NCBI GenBank assembly: GCA_945982095.1
Contig: CAMFRR010000050.1
Coordinates: 1 to 6,676, forward strand
Direction: 5' to 3'
Source of the DNA: an uncultured Bacteroidales bacterium
Lineage (GTDB): Bacteria > Bacteroidota > Bacteroidia > Bacteroidales > UBA932
Length of the DNA: 6,676 nucleotides
The first letter of the stretch is position 1, and each line of letters begins with the position of its first letter. Both the position numbers and the translations under genes were made by a program. Shown here piece after piece: positions 6,629 through 6,676 of this stretch. The notes beneath the pieces were generated by a model, which worked only from the letters and a program-made list of their open reading frames with translations, was not told the origin of the DNA and did no database searches.

Positions 6629-6676
6629 ACAATGAAGAGTTTGATCCTGGCTCAGGATGAACGCTAGCGGCAGGCT
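6629..6676 (+). rRNA. rrs: 16S ribosomal RNA, 5' end only (cut by window edge)
   Basis: The universal bacterial 16S start is present: AGAGTTTGATCCTGGCTCAG at 6636-6655, equivalent to E. coli positions 8-27, which puts the mature 5' end at about 6629. The following GATGAACGCTAGCGGCAGGCT is the form seen in Bacteroidetes. Only the first 48 nt are in the window. It is the first gene of an rRNA operon reading rightward, preceded by a matching promoter and leader. Confidence 0.97.

Overview
The window looks like chromosomal DNA from a Bacteroidales bacterium (Bacteroides, Prevotella or Muribaculaceae relatives). Four things point that way: the 5' end of a 16S rRNA gene with the Bacteroidetes-type start (GATGAACGCTAGCGGCAGGCT region), an rRNA promoter of the Bacteroidetes TTTG / TAnnTTTG type, weak or absent Shine-Dalgarno sequences, and an EF-G paralogue of the Bacteroides EF-G2 kind. 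The genus cannot be fixed from 48 bases of 16S.

Layout. Positions 61-3597 hold three genes on the + strand, spaced 8 and 7 nt apart and probably co-transcribed: an EF-G paralogue (fusA2-like, 717 aa), a predicted outer-membrane beta-barrel protein (298 aa) and a small predicted lipoprotein (156 aa). Positions 3604-6405 hold three genes on the - strand, read from right to left: two single-domain CHR-family (chromate transporter) proteins overlapping by ATGA, then, 1 nt later, a two-halved AspT/YidE-type transporter with central RCK_C (TrkA-C) domains. The two gene sets converge with only 6 nt between stop codons. From about 6443 to the right edge lies an rRNA operon start on the + strand: promoter, leader, and the first 48 nt of 16S rRNA. 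The rRNA promoter and the CHR operon diverge from one short AT-rich region.

The point of greatest interest is the EF-G paralogue. Its P-loop is intact and the domain IV tip is conserved, but the switch I threonine, the switch II catalytic histidine and the lysine of NKxD are all replaced. This matches the Bacteroides EF-G2 type reported to translocate without GTP hydrolysis, so it is a known but unusual class. It is followed directly by two envelope genes of unknown function, a pairing I cannot explain from known biology. I see no mobile element, CRISPR array, tRNA gene or clearly new system here.
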